64,000 nt of DNA from Serilophus lunatus. Its lineage: Eukaryota; Chordata; Aves; Passeriformes; Eurylaimidae. The DNA lies in NCBI GenBank assembly GCA_013399895.1, contig VXBA01006219.1, positions 537,147 to 601,146 of the forward strand. The letters run 5' to 3'. The notes under the pieces are model-generated. The model ran no database searches. It was not told where the DNA came from and saw nothing but the letters and a program-made list of their open reading frames with translations. Made by a program: the position numbers and the translations under genes. Positions 1 to 11,614 of this stretch are shown in pieces; positions within the stretch are counted from its first letter, which is position 1; each line of letters opens with the position of its first letter.

Positions 1-840
1 TCCCCAAAAACCCGCCCGTCGATGTGCCAAGAGCCAGCACACAGCACAGGGTCTCGGTGTGCGGGTGCTTTGCCCGGGATTGGCAACAGGCTGGGAGCAG
101 GGAGCTCACCGCTGCTGCAGATGTTTCTCAGTTTGGGGTAACATCTCCCCTTAGGGGAGGATGGGGAAGAGCTGCCGCTTGGGTGACGCCCATGGCTGCT
201 TTTTTGGAGTTTTAAGCTGGGGGCCTCAGGCTTCTGCCAAGCCTGGAGCTCTGTCTTTGCAAACAAACCTCCTCAGCAGCAAACTTCTTTGCCCCAGATT
301 GCAGGTGGGAGTGCTGCTCATGCTGCCTCCAAACAGCAGATCCCCTTTGCACCGCCCGGGTTTGCTGTTGGAAGCGCTCGCACGAAGCGATGCTGGAAAG
401 CACCCGATCAATGATTGAGGATCAGTGGCTGAGAACTCACTCCCTGAAGCCGCCCTCGGTTCCCTGAAGCGGTGTCTGAGCTGGATGCACTCACTGGGCA
501 CGGCAGGGCCCGAGAGCCTCTGAGTCACTTGTGCCTCAGCCTCAATCGTGTTTGCAGTGACTCGGTTCCTTAAAGCAGTTGGAGTGGTAAAAATCCCACA
601 GGGAAAGGTACATGCCAGCAAACAGCTCAGCCTGGCTCCACTGATGATGTGGAGACAGAAAAGCTCTGCCCAGGCTCAGAGCTGGGTAACAGAGCACCTG
701 CCTGATGCCACCCAGTGTCTGCAGAGCCGCCCCACTGCCTGGGCACAGCACACACTGAACCCCTTCGGCAGCAGTTCTTAGGCTGAGAGTGAGAACAGCG
801 GGGGCCAAGTTTGGCCCTGAGACGTTTTATTCAAATCCGT
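1..840. other. Unique intergenic/intronic DNA, moderately GC-rich
   Basis: Unique sequence with no recognisable gene. Short open frames exist on both strands and overlap each other, with no domain, splice context or codon pattern that would favour one. The only distinct content is the CpG cluster at 340-560, given separately. Confidence 0.6.
340..560. promoter_or_regulatory. Small CpG cluster with a 10-bp direct repeat
   Basis: CpG is scarce in the surrounding kilobases, but roughly a dozen or more CpGs fall in this ~220-bp stretch (around 348-408, 450-476 and 500-565). The decamer TCCCTGAAGC occurs at 441-450 and again at 461-470, a 20-bp period. It may be a small unmethylated regulatory element. 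No TATA box or splice donor pairs with it, so a promoter is not claimed. Confidence 0.3.
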
Positions 841-1460
841 GTCAGGAATTTAGGGAAAGAAACATTTCAGGCAATTCTGGGACCTTTGTTGCTTTCATGT
901 TCAGCAATATCTGCTCTTCTTAAAGATCCCTGGTGACCCTGCAGGGGACTGTGGGATGGTGTTTAAATATTAATGTTTTAACAGTTTATGGTTTTACTAC
1001 AATTTAAATTATGCACATTTTTAATGGACTGTAGGCTCATCAGCAATTAGTCTTTCTCAGCCGCACAAGAGGGTGTTGAGCAGCTCTGTATCGATTTCTG
1101 CCTCAGCCTTAGAATTTTAGTGACTGGCTGCATCTTAGTACCTTGGCAAGGTAAACACCTCCAGGGGCCCGTATCCAAGTGCCCCTGGTTAGTGGCCATA
1201 ATTGTGTGATCAGCAACTCGGTATCCATGGACTTAGATCTTCTTAACAATCATTAGTTTCATCCCTTTCTGTTCTAATAAACCTCTTGGTAGCAGGCCAG
1301 AGCCAATTATACTTGTGCTTGGAAAATCATAAAACAAAGAGAAAAACTATGTGTTGCCACAAACAAATGAAAATTTTGACTGGCCCAAAACTGCAACACG
1401 TGCAGGACTCATCTGTCGTTCATCTGAGACTGAGCATTGAGCATTGGAGCCAATATTAGG
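841..1460. other. AT-rich, CpG-poor block (possible conserved non-coding element)
   Basis: The sequence is AT-rich, with TTAAATATTAAT- and AATTTAAATTATG-type words around 960-1020 and a CAGCAATTAG word near 1040. No frame of useful length is open. The texture resembles conserved enhancers, but conservation cannot be judged from one sequence. Confidence 0.3.
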
Positions 1461-3700
1461 TGTATCTGTATTTATTCTGCACGTTGTGGATTCTCCCCCC
1501 CAGTGCCAGGCTGGCACTGGTGCACATGTCCTGCCACACCTCCCACATCCCCCGTGTGGGCTCTGCTCAGCACCACCCCAGGCATGTGGTGAGAGCTGCA
1601 GGGAGTTAATGCAGAAGGAGAAGTGTTTTGTGCTGGATCACTGGCCAGTGGCACTCTGCAGTGCTCAGGGGGAGGACAGCTCTCATGGTACAACCACCAA
1701 ATTCTATGGTTGGAAAGTGGCAGCTGTGGGCACCTGCCCCCAAAGCTCAGTCCAGGAGCTGAATTTTGGTTTCCCCTTCTCTTCTGCAGCCCTGGGTGAT
1801 GATCAGCTCTCTGCTCTGGCCCATCCCGACCTCTTGGCATAAACTTTGAGGATGAGGGGGGAGCCCTGGAGTGCTCAGTGTCCCCGTAGGGCTCCCAGTG
1901 CACTGCTTTGCCTGCTGGGCAAGGGCAGGGTTTCCCTCCATGTGAAGCTTTTGCTCTCTAAAATGCAGGGAGTGGCATGGTGCCTGACCCAATGGATGAA
2001 CACTCCAGTTGTGCAGTGGGACTTCTGCAAGGTGTTATGAGAACACAACATGTACCTGCACCATGGGCTCTTCCTAAAGAAAATAATTAACAACAGACCC
2101 ATCCATCCTTCCCCAGATGGTTCTTATGCCATCCTGCACAAGAAATGTTTTTTTGAGATGTAAGTTTTTAGGATGTGACATCAGCTTTACAGTCAGGCCA
2201 CTGGCATTAGGAGAGGAGAATGGGAATGTGAACCATAAAAGCAACCCATGGGAGGCAGTTGTGATAAAATGGAAGCACAGGCAAATTATGAAGCCATTCC
2301 AACTGCTCATGCAGCTAAAATCAGGAAACTAAATCACATCTGAAATCACAGGCACTGTGTGTCTGTTTGAGAAAGCAATGTTTGACTTTGCTGTTAGTGC
2401 TGTTGTTGGTGCTGAGGATTAGAGATGGTGTTTTTTTCTCAGCCCACGCTGCAAATGTTAATGTTCATCTTGTGTCAGTGCAATTACTTTATTGCAGTAA
2501 TAAAATAAAATCTAAATAATTGAAGAAACACAAAGGGGAAAAATACCCCTCAAAAACCTAAAGGGCAGGTGAATATGAAATGGAAACACAAAATGATGCT
2601 GGGATCTCCTGGAGCTGTACTGGGTGTGTGACAGGATCCTGCAGGGACAGGGCTGAGGTGGCCTGGTGACAAGGGTCAGAGCTGGTGGGGAGGGATGGGC
2701 ACCATGGAGGTCTGGTAAGATGATTTTAAAAGTCCCTAGTGAAAGACTTGGTACATTGGAGCATCCAAAATCTCCCAGCCAGAAACTGCCTCCAGCAGGA
2801 ACTGGACAGCTTTGTGCCTACAGATCAGCCTCTCAGTTCCTAGTAATTAGCAGCTTTCTGAGCCACGAGTTGCACTGGGACTGAGGGGCTTAATAGCCAC
2901 GGATAGGTCTCTTCTCTGAATTAATTGAATCTCTTTCTGAACCTATTTATCCTTCTGGCCGTCATTCCTCTCTCTGTTTAATTACACAGTGCCTGGAGAT
3001 TTAACAGTGCCCCTTCCCACTGTACCCAGCAGAATGAACAGATATCCAGGCTCACCTTCTTCACACCATTTATCCAAGATCTCACTATGGGTTTCCACAA
3101 CATCTGACACTTATTAAAGTCTTGTTTTCTGAGGACATGGGGCTCAGAGTCTGCTTTCCTTTCCTTAATGATCTTTTCATTTTTTCTTTTGTTACATGCC
3201 AAAAGAGGGGGATGAGGTCTGGGTGTGCTCTGAAACCTCTGTTCAGAAGGTAAAGACCCTCTTTGTTCTCCAAGACTGGCTTTATTACTCCAAATTTCCC
3301 AACTCTGCCTGACACAGGGCTCACTCCAGGATCACAGCCAGGCACTGTGTCTTCAATTAGAAATGCAGCTTCAGACAAAAATAGGGGGAAACATGACCAC
3401 TGTTTGTGGTGGAGGGGGCTGCAAAAGGAAGGAGGAAGAAGGTCAGAGGTCTGAACCTTCCAAGATGCTCATGGACTTTTACTGACTTGGTGAGCTGATA
3501 TTCTTATTTATAACAGCATCAGGTTAGAATTAGGCTTTTCCTACTAGTGTTCATAATGATGCTGGCAATTTGATGAGTCCTTGTCCTACAGAGCAAATGA
3601 TGGATTAAAGTTTTCAGTGACCTTTTGTCTACAGTGTCCTGCATTCCCCTCTGGAAAATCTAAGCAGGAGAAGCCACCAGCCTCTTTGCAGCATCAGGGG
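1461..3700. other. Unremarkable unique DNA
   Basis: Mixed-composition unique sequence. An AT-rich patch at 2400-2560 contains clustered AATAAA-like words (about 2500-2512), but nothing upstream looks like a gene end. Overlapping short frames of up to about 140 codons on both strands have no recognisable protein similarity. I see no RNA gene or repeat. Confidence 0.6.
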
Positions 3701-4130
3701 GTTCAGTTTGGTTGTTGATTGGTTTGGAGCTTTCCTTGGCTGGGATTACAAGACAATACTTTAGCAGAAATCCATGGCTTTCTGTAGTTCTTAAAACATT
3801 CCAGTGTATTTTACATTTAAATAGAAATGAGGCCTCCTTGAAAGAAATTCATTCCGGTTGGCTTTGCACATTGATGATTAAAGAACATGGTTCAATTTTT
3901 TTGTCTCATTCTGAGCAATGTCTCATTAGATTTGCCTTTTATTGCTTTTCATATCCATCATGGTTTGTGTCACCAGAATGGTTATACAGATGGACAGCTT
4001 ATTATCAGCTTTAAGTGAGGGAACAGAACACAGGAATGGTTAATAAAAAAAGGGAAAGGTAATTAGTGCTGGGTGCCAGAATATAAATGAAGCTGGCCAT
4101 TTCCATTTTGTTAATCCAAATTACAGAGTG
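3701..4130. other. AT-rich block, enhancer-like
   Basis: AT-rich, CpG-poor stretch in which a 100-codon plus-strand frame (3712-4014) happens to stay open. The predicted peptide has no domain I know, and no splice site or Kozak context supports it. The sequence resembles conserved non-coding DNA more than an exon. Confidence 0.3.
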
Positions 4131-4544
4131 TAGGAGGGTATTCTGGGCCTCAGCATCCTTTGTCCATGTTTCTGCTGCAGGTCCTGGCACGGCACAGCAA
4201 TGCCCAGTGGTGCCAGGAGTGCCCAGCATTGCCCAGCAGTCCCAGTGTGGTGGGACCTGAGACAGATGTGGAACTGCTGCAGAGCTCCCAGGCAGGAGGT
4301 GCTGAGCCTGAGCAGTGCTGAGCCCGTGGGGAAGGCTGCTGGTCACCTGGGAACTCAAACAATTGGCTTTTCAGTGCACTTTGCTGTTCCCTTCTTCATT
4401 GCCTCATCCAAATGTGGCACGTCTGCAAAGTAATTGGGCTCAGTAACTTGATGTATAAAGTGGGAGTGGGAGGGAGGGTCAGGGAGGATGAATTAAAATG
4501 AATTGGGGATCTTTAAGTGTGCAGAAAGAGGACTGGAGGGAGCC

Positions 4545-4795
4545 ATGATAACTCCTTACAAATACTTAGAGGGACATAATGAAGAGGACAGGGACCAATT
4601 ACTCTCATTATCGGTGTGAGCTGAACAAGAAGTAACTCCTGTGCTGTGGAAGGGAGACCTGGATTTTGATGGAAGAGTTCTGGTGCCAACACCACAAAAG
4701 CAGCTGCCAGTGAAGGTGTTTTTCCTGGCCTTGACTGAAGAACTGCTGGAGTTCAGACAATGGACAAGTGCAAGCATTTTCCCAGACTCCAGGTA
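4545..4795 (+). mobile_element. Possible ancient CR1-like LINE relic (3' part)
   Basis: A plus-strand reading through 4556-4615 gives a peptide beginning YKYLEGHNEEDRDQLL. This resembles the segment just before the C terminus of CR1 reverse transcriptases (a Y-K-Y-L-x-G, then E-D, pattern). Downstream similarity fades, and a stop interrupts the frame at once. No terminal octamer repeats are visible. If real, it is an old, heavily diverged copy without coding capacity. The call rests on remembered family features, not alignment. Confidence 0.35.
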
Positions 4796-5420
4796 ATTCA
4801 TCAGTATATTAGAGAGAACTTTTTGCTGTTTTCATGTCTACCTGGCATATATTCCAATTCAATTATGGAGATTTTTCCTGGTTTTGTATCAATACTCAAT
4901 ATTTGAGGTTACACATTCGGTATCCACCTACAAGTTGTTGCTCCTTCTGATCTTACAATTCTTTTTAAAATGGGAGAGAAAAGGAGAAAAATTTAGGAGA
5001 AACCTGAGTGGGAATCATGGGGAGTGTATTAGCATTTGGTGAGCTGGGCACAGAAATCACTCAGGAAATTAAAAGCAGGATGATATTTTGAGGTGATAAA
5101 GCATTAAAATATGAATCTTGTATTTGACTCACATCCAGCATTGATTTTTCCTTTTTAAGCTGCAGCTTAGGAGAGGCTGAGCCTGTGCCAGTGACAAGTG
5201 CAGGCTGTGGGCTATTGCAAGATGGAGAAGGAATTAAATGGTGTTAGATTTGAGGCTCTTGGTGATGAAATGAAATGAGAAATGCAGAAAGAGCACAAAA
5301 GGAAGAGAAGGTGGCCATGGAGTTCCAACAGAAAGGCACAAGAGCTTCCTCACACCCTGTGTTGAGTCAATGCAGTGACTTCTCAGGCCCATTCAAAGCT
5401 CACTCCAAGGCTGCCCAGAA
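4796..5420. other. AT-leaning unique DNA
   Basis: Unique sequence with A/T-rich runs (about 4800-5110) and no convincing feature. Short frames only. Confidence 0.55.
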
Positions 5421-5421
5421 A

Positions 5422-5441
5422 GGTGGGGGTGGGAGGGGGGG
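5422..5441 (+). other. G-quadruplex candidate
   Basis: A 20-base tract made almost entirely of G, with runs of two, five, three and seven G separated by single T, T and A. The long run can be split, so three-tier G-quadruplex folding on the plus strand is plausible. No promoter or CpG island is associated. Confidence 0.4.
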
Positions 5442-8430
5442 TGCACACCAGTGCCCTGCTCTTGCATGAAGCCTCAGTTTGTCATTGGTAAAGTTACAAA
5501 CCTTTTGCTCTGTTGGGTTGTTTGGGTGTTATTATTTTCCTGTGGTCTTTTGGAAATACATATAAAGAGGGCAACCAAGCACACTGCAAAGGCAGGGACA
5601 GCCCCACTGTCCCAAATGCAGTGTAACACAACAGCCTCAGGTGGGTGGGTGGCTGGTTGGTGCTGGTTTTGCTGTTCTTCCTGTGTGTTACCCTTGTTCC
5701 ACCCAACCTGTGAGTGGCACCCAGCACCCCCCATGCCTGGGCCCCACTCCCCTCTCGCAGGGGGGAGGTGCCCAGTCCCAAATACACAGAACAAGAGCCA
5801 ATGGTGTCTCCGCAGAAAAGGCTCTCTGTGGTCCCTCTCCTGCAGAGGCTGATCCCTCCCTAGTGGCCACTGCCCTCCTGTTTTCCTTCGTTCAGCTCCT
5901 GAGCAGAACGATCCTCTGGGGGGCCATGAGCCCATCACTGGATTTCCCCCAGTCCTTGCATGGATGTTGCTGGAGGTACAGCTGTCACTGCATCCATCCA
6001 GGGGAAAGAGATGCTAAAAAAGGGAAAAGGCAGGGAAACACCATTTGAGAAATAAATGCAAAGTTATGATGCCTCTGTTTGCCTGAGAAAGAGAGATTTT
6101 TATGCAGCTTTTGGCATTTACAAATCCTTTGTGAAAAGGTCACGCTGTACTTGGAATCTTATTAATACAGAGGAACTGCCTAGAAAATGTCATGTCTTTT
6201 TCCCCTGCTATTTGCCCAGGAAGGAGTGACTCAGCACCCAGAGCTCCTCCAGCAGGATGGCATCAACGAGCTGGAGCAGGTTTGGCAGCTGGCTGGGCAG
6301 GGAGGGGGGTCCCTGCAGCCCCTGGCACTGGTGCCAGCGAGCAGAGGGACCCTGTGTGCCTGTGCAGGTGAGGGCTCACCCCCCCTGCTCCTGCACTGCC
6401 CATTGCATGCAGTGTGTATGCACCCAGCCAGAAAATGTGCATGCATCTATAAATGTTCTAGCAACATTCACCCATTCTACACCATCATGGGTACAGTATT
6501 ATGGCTACAATTAGCCCCCAGCAGCACAGAGCTGCATTCCTCCAGCTCTCCTCCGTTACTGGGGAAATCTCAGGGTTACATTTTGAAGCCAAACTCATGT
6601 TTTTTAAACACTTGGGACCAGCAGTGTCAAGGAGCATTATTATGGGAAAAGCACTGAGTGCTCAGTGATTTACCTTCTTTTATTTTAAATGACCCCCTGC
6701 TGCCCTTTGCCCAAGCAGAGGTGTGGGGCTCCCACACAAACAGAATCTTGCTAATTGCACCAGTCATTTTGCTGAATAAAGCATCTTATTTCATAGCCAT
6801 GTGAGCAGTGGAGTGTAATGAACGTCTGCCTGGGGAAATTAAAGTCATCAATTGCTACAATCAACACATTTTAGAATGAGAACAGAAAAAAAAAGAGTGT
6901 AGATAAGGGCTTTCAAGCCACAGGGTGGTAAATACACACATAATTTGTTGAGCAGCTTTAAAAGATGAACAGAAGGAATTTCTCCATCAGCTATGGAAAT
7001 AAAACCCAGGGTTTGTGGAGTCTTCCACCCTCTTCTGAAAACTGTTGATTGCAGGAAAACCAAAAAGCCATTTGCAGCAGAACTCCTGGCCATGCTGAGC
7101 CATGGGAGCCTGCCCAGCCTCAGCCAGCCCCTGCTCCCAGCTCCAAACTAGTCTTAAATATCGAGGAAATCATCCCACAGGAGGGAATGCTGCTCCTCTG
7201 CGAGGCTTAATTGATGTTTGCAAAATACTGACAAGATGCAAACGTGCTCCAGAAATGCAAAGCACAGCAGCACTGTCACCAGGCCCTGCAGGGCACAGAG
7301 ACAGAATTTTGGCTCTGAGCTCCCAGGGTCTGAACTGTGTGTGGTGCTGCCAGGGGAAGGCAGAGCACTTAACAAGAAAAACCTGATAAATGCTTTTTCT
7401 CTGGAAGATCACTAAGAAAAGGTTTGTCCCTCATCTGCAGTTTTACTTTATATTTCAATCCTTAATCTACTGCTTTTAGTTACATGTGTGTTCACCTCCT
7501 GTGAAGGCATTTCCTTTCAGTTTGCCTCAGTGGTGACTCATTTTACCTTTAATGTGTTTTGGCAGGTATTTATTTTATCAGAAAACAGTTCTGAGCGTCA
7601 GCAGTCGCTGGGATTCCTTCCACATCACCCTGTGTTTAATGCCATGGCTTGAGGTGACTCAACAGAGCCCTGAGCACACACAATCCATCACCATCACACC
7701 TCACACCATGCACTACTTCTTCACTTTTAATAACTTGCACAGTGAAATATTTTGCCAGTTCTGACATGCTGCAGCTCACGCTGAACAGAGCTGGCCTGTT
7801 CAGCATTCTCTAACAGCAGTGTCTTCATTTTACTCCTCTCTTCACAGGAGTCCAACTGCTCCCCCCATCACCCACCGCTGGAGCAGCTTGAGCACCCAGC
7901 TGCCCATGGGCTGGAAACCAAATCCAGGGCGTGAGGTTTGCTGGGTGCTTCCCCAGGGGAGTATCAATGTCCATCCTCTGCCAAGGAGCTGCAGGCTCTG
8001 GCTCTGCAGCTGGCCACCAGACGTGCTGGGCTCTGGCAGCCTCCAGGCCGACATGGGACTTTACTACCAAGCACGAGGCACTGTGTGAAAGCTTCCCTGC
8101 ACCCACGTGCTGTAAAGCCAGGGCTGAGCTCAGCAGCTCAGCTCAGCAACACCCCTCTGCCTGGGCTCCCAGAACGACAAAAAGGCAACGGGAACATTTA
8201 ATTCCCCCTCTTCTCCCTCTCTCTCAGCCCACCTCAGGTGCTACCTCACCATTACCCTCCTGCTCCTCAGGGCTTTCCTGCTCATGCAAACCCATGGCTC
8301 CCAAACCTGACTCCAAAGCCCCAACTGAAGGTCAAGCACACCCTTGTGTGGGGGCTATTGGTGTTTATATCTGTGCAGTCTTTCATGAACATCATAACAA
8401 TGAGTGGTGAGAGCTCACGGCTCTGTGTCT
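5442..8430. other. Unique DNA without recognisable genes
   Basis: GC-richer stretches (about 5450-6400 and 7800-8300) alternate with AT-rich ones (6050-6180, 6650-7080, 7390-7770). Frames of up to about 160 codons occur on both strands and overlap. None has a signal peptide, domain or splice structure I can support. No repeats or RNA genes are apparent. Confidence 0.55.
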
Positions 8431-8431
8431 G

Positions 8432-8458
8432 CACACACACACACACACACACACACAC
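8432..8458. repeat. (CA)n microsatellite
   Basis: Uninterrupted CA dinucleotide run of 13.5 units (27 bp), a typical vertebrate microsatellite that may be length-polymorphic. Confidence 0.95.
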
Positions 8459-9654
8459 CCCAGGCCCCCTTACCTCTGAACACTGTGCCAAAGAAATTAT
8501 GTTTCACATCATTTCTAGTGTCATCTTTGATGAATTTGCATTTCTTTTCTCATTCTGGCTCATCCCTCATTTCAAAGGTGTCCTTCAAACCAGGACATGG
8601 GGAGAGGCCCAAGAAGTGAGAGACAGTAAGGAATAATCTGAAGGCCAGAACAGCCACTCCCACCAGCCTCACCTCTGGCTTGGCACTCCCATCCCACACC
8701 ACCCCTTCCTAGAGTTTTCTCTTTGGAGAATTTGTTTTCCCAGGACTGACTCACTGTGTCCCAATGCCCACAGATTCCCTCTTGCCCATATCAGTGGAGG
8801 AATGCCCAAGTCTGTGAGGATGCCTGTGGGTCATTTGACAGCTGCACTGAGCGACAATGTGCAGAATTACAAACATCCACGTGCCCTCCCCCACCTTCTC
8901 TGCTGCCCACCTGGATGTGACGTGTCGGGGCCACTTGGTGCTGAAGGTGAAGTGAGATTCTTAGGACTCTCTCAGGCATCAGAACCCAAGTCACCATGAA
9001 GCAGTTGCAGGAGACACCCCCAGTGCTGTGAGCACTTCTCTCCCCCTGCAGAGGGTGGCTGCTCTGCCCTTGCAGTGTAAGTCACAGCCCCAGTGGCCAC
9101 AATAGTGCCACTAAAACAGCCTGAGAACTTCGCAAGCAGAGCTGGGCTGGGCAGATATTTAACCTCAGGGTTCGATGACGAGGTCGGCAGCACTTAAACA
9201 CATCCTTCAGCTATGAGTCAGTCCTTTCTGTGCATCCCATTTTGAGATCTCTATAACCTCTTTGCACACCCTTGGAACACTGCCACAAGACCCTCTGGCT
9301 TCTGTCTCCCCCTGAAATCCTCCCCAGACCTGTTGTCACTGGTGGCATAGATGTGTGCTCAGAAAACACGAACTCCTCTTCCCAATGACATGTGACTGTG
9401 CCACACAGACACAGTTCATTTTTTGCATAATACACGACGAAACATTATGAAACTTATTGATGTTTTGTCCCATGAGAGATTTGCTTCAGAAACACAAACA
9501 CATAAAAACACTAATCTTTCATTACCATACCAGTTTTTAATCAGCTGGGAAATGCTGCTTCTTCCCCCAAATGAGCAGAATAGATTGAAACAGTGTTCTG
9601 CCTCCCCCAACATCTCTCTCTTTTCCAGTGGAAATTTTCAATCTTAATTAGGTT
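8459..9654. other. Unique DNA
   Basis: Nothing recognised beyond mixed-composition unique sequence. A perfect octamer ATTTGCAT lies at 8534-8541. Frames are short. Confidence 0.5.
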
Positions 9655-9840
9655 CCTTTATTATCACCCTTTTTTCTAGCACATCTTTTATTGCTATTGA
9701 ACTTTTTTCCCTCTACACCTCTCTTTTTCATTTTCTTCAACTGCCAAGAGCCACAACGTGTGTCCAGGTGCAAGTGATGGGGAAGAAGAAGAAGAAAGAC
9801 ATAAAGAAAGAATAAAAAGAGAGAAAAGGTGAAAAAATCA
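9655..9840. repeat. Pyrimidine tract followed by purine tract (imperfect inverted repeat)
   Basis: A pyrimidine-rich stretch (about 9655-9742) is followed by a purine-rich stretch (about 9778-9828). Within them, 9719-9738 and 9806-9823 are imperfect reverse complements sharing the core CTCTCTTTTT/AAAAAGAGAG. The arms could pair in single-stranded DNA or RNA. This may be a low-complexity coincidence, not a functional hairpin. Confidence 0.4.
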
Positions 9841-10194
9841 TCTGATAAGAGCAATTGCTAAAAGACCACCAAAACTGCTGACAAGGCACTTCCATGACAA
9901 CAGAGATTTTTCTCATTTTGCAGGGACAGAGGTTGTGCCCACAGTCCCTTCTCTGCCCTGGCTGCACCCCAAGCATAAGAGGGAGTCAAGCCCTTGCTGC
10001 CCATTACAGCCACTGCTCTGCTTTAACGACTTTATACAGGGCACAAACCAAGAAGAAACAAATACTTTCTGGTTTCTAAGCCACTCTCAGCTCACTGAAA
10101 GCTCTGGCCCACGATCCTGAGGAGGGGAACACAGTGAGTGGTGCAGGGCTGCTGGCCTTGGATCCCAGTGATGTGCTGGATTTGCATCTTTTGC
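9841..10194. other. Unique DNA
   Basis: No gene or repeat is seen. A perfect octamer ATTTGCAT lies at 10180-10187, just outside the AT-rich block that follows. Confidence 0.5.
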
Positions 10195-10345
10195 TGATGG
10201 ATGTCAAGGCTTGTGCTTGCATTCCAGCTTCAATGAAAAATTTATGACTGTTAAACTTCTATATGTCATAATTAAACACAAACAATCATTTCCAAATAAC
10301 TGTTTACCATGCTGCATATTCAATTGTGCAATTAATCTCAGTGAC
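10195..10345. promoter_or_regulatory. Enhancer-like AT-rich block
   Basis: CpG-free, AT-rich sequence with CATAATTAAAC, AAACAATC, a POU-like TGCATATTCA and GCAATTAATC in about 100 bp. The density of homeodomain, SOX and POU words resembles a conserved developmental enhancer. Function and conservation are inferred, not shown. Confidence 0.3.
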
Positions 10346-10661
10346 TCTCCTTGCCAATGAATGGAGGTGGGACTGTACCTGCCAGGATGTGCTTGCTCTG
10401 TAGCCTGTGGATGATGAAGAGTCAACTTGACACTTCAGGAGAGAGTGGTTACCTGCAGAATAAATAGATTGAAGCCCTGTCATCCTCAAATAGATGCTGC
10501 CTCCTCCTGCTAGCTGTTTGTTCAGAGGAAGCCTCCCAGGGAGACGGATGGGACAGGGGCTGTTCAAACATTAATCTTGATGCAGACAGAGGGGGAAGTG
10601 GCTGCTCACAGAGCTCTGCCAAGGGCCCCAGACCTGTGGGGAATGAGTGAGTCGGTCCCAC
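10346..10661. other. Unique DNA
   Basis: No gene, repeat or RNA feature is recognised here. Frames on the minus strand across 10304-10814 are short and unrecognised. Confidence 0.5.
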
Positions 10662-10684
10662 CACTGTCACTGTCACTGTCACTG
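10662..10684 (+). repeat. Short (CACTGT)n tandem repeat
   Basis: Nearly four uninterrupted copies of the hexamer CACTGT (23 bp). Too short to be a minisatellite of note. Confidence 0.85.
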
Positions 10685-11195
10685 CCACCAGTGAGAGTCC
10701 CACAGCCAGGACAGGGGAGAAGATCTGATCAACCAACAGGGATCCCTTCTTGTGACCTCTCACAACGAGTGGGCCAGAAGATGTGCAGGGAAAACTCCAG
10801 TGAGAACACACCACATGCTCTGGATCCCTGTCATCCTGAGGACTCCACTAGGAAGCTCTCTGTCAATGGGATGTTTCCATCCATGTCCTCTCCCAAACAG
10901 CACATTAATCACCCTGTGCGAATGCACAGTCTCAGAGGGTAAGGACTGCACTGGGTGGGATGAAGATACTGCTCCCAATCTTACCCGACTGTCTAAAAGC
11001 CCAAGTTGAAGGACGGTCCCAGACAGGTCCCTGTGAGCTCTTGTCCCTGCCCATGCAGAGAAGGAGGCGGCTGGGAGCTCTGGAGCCCTGCTCTGTCCTG
11101 CCAGCAGGGCCAGCTGTGCCCGGTGCAGCGGGGGGATGCTCCAGCGTGACCCTGTGTGCTTGGCTCGTGCAACAGCCAGAAGATTTCAGCTCTCC
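10685..11195. other. Unique DNA, GC-richer toward the right
   Basis: No gene recognised. Frames on both strands overlap, and the compositional shift toward GC begins around 10990. Confidence 0.5.
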
Positions 11196-11420
11196 AGGCT
11201 GTCAGCTTGCTGGCTTTCATGAACACTGATTCCCTAATTAAATTACATTCCTTAGCAGTATTTAATTTTGCATATGTAAATTTTTGTGCTAGCACCATCA
11301 GTGCCATATTCGCAGTTGTTTATTTTCAGGGTGTTAACCCAAACTCTGTTGTAAACACATTTTCACAGGTCAAAAGCAAAGCATGGAAAGCACCAAAAAT
11401 ATTTGTACCGTGATTTGCAG
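11196..11420. promoter_or_regulatory. Enhancer-like AT-rich block with POU-type site
   Basis: AT-rich, CpG-poor block including CTAATTAAATTACATTC near 11234 and a near-palindromic TTTTGCATATGTAAA at 11266-11280. That word resembles a POU-dimer (MORE-like) site. It lies immediately upstream of the CpG-rich region starting near 11450, a plausible arrangement for an enhancer next to a promoter. All functional statements are inference. Confidence 0.3.
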
Positions 11421-11614
11421 CTCCACAGTAAATGCTGCGAGGGGGTTGTGAGGACCTTGTGGCCCAGAGACCCTCGTCATCCCACAGGGCAGCTGCTCCT
11501 TGAGGCCCCCACACAAACTGCCCCCGGGCACTCGGCTCATGCCAGAACGTTTGCCTGCCCTTTTGGCTGAGCTCCACGCCCTGCCTGGCAGGAGGGTGTA
11601 CTCGGGGTGGAAAG

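Noticed and set aside
2496..2520. Clustered AATAAA-like words as a polyadenylation site
   Set aside because: Such words are frequent in AT-rich DNA and there is no upstream exon.
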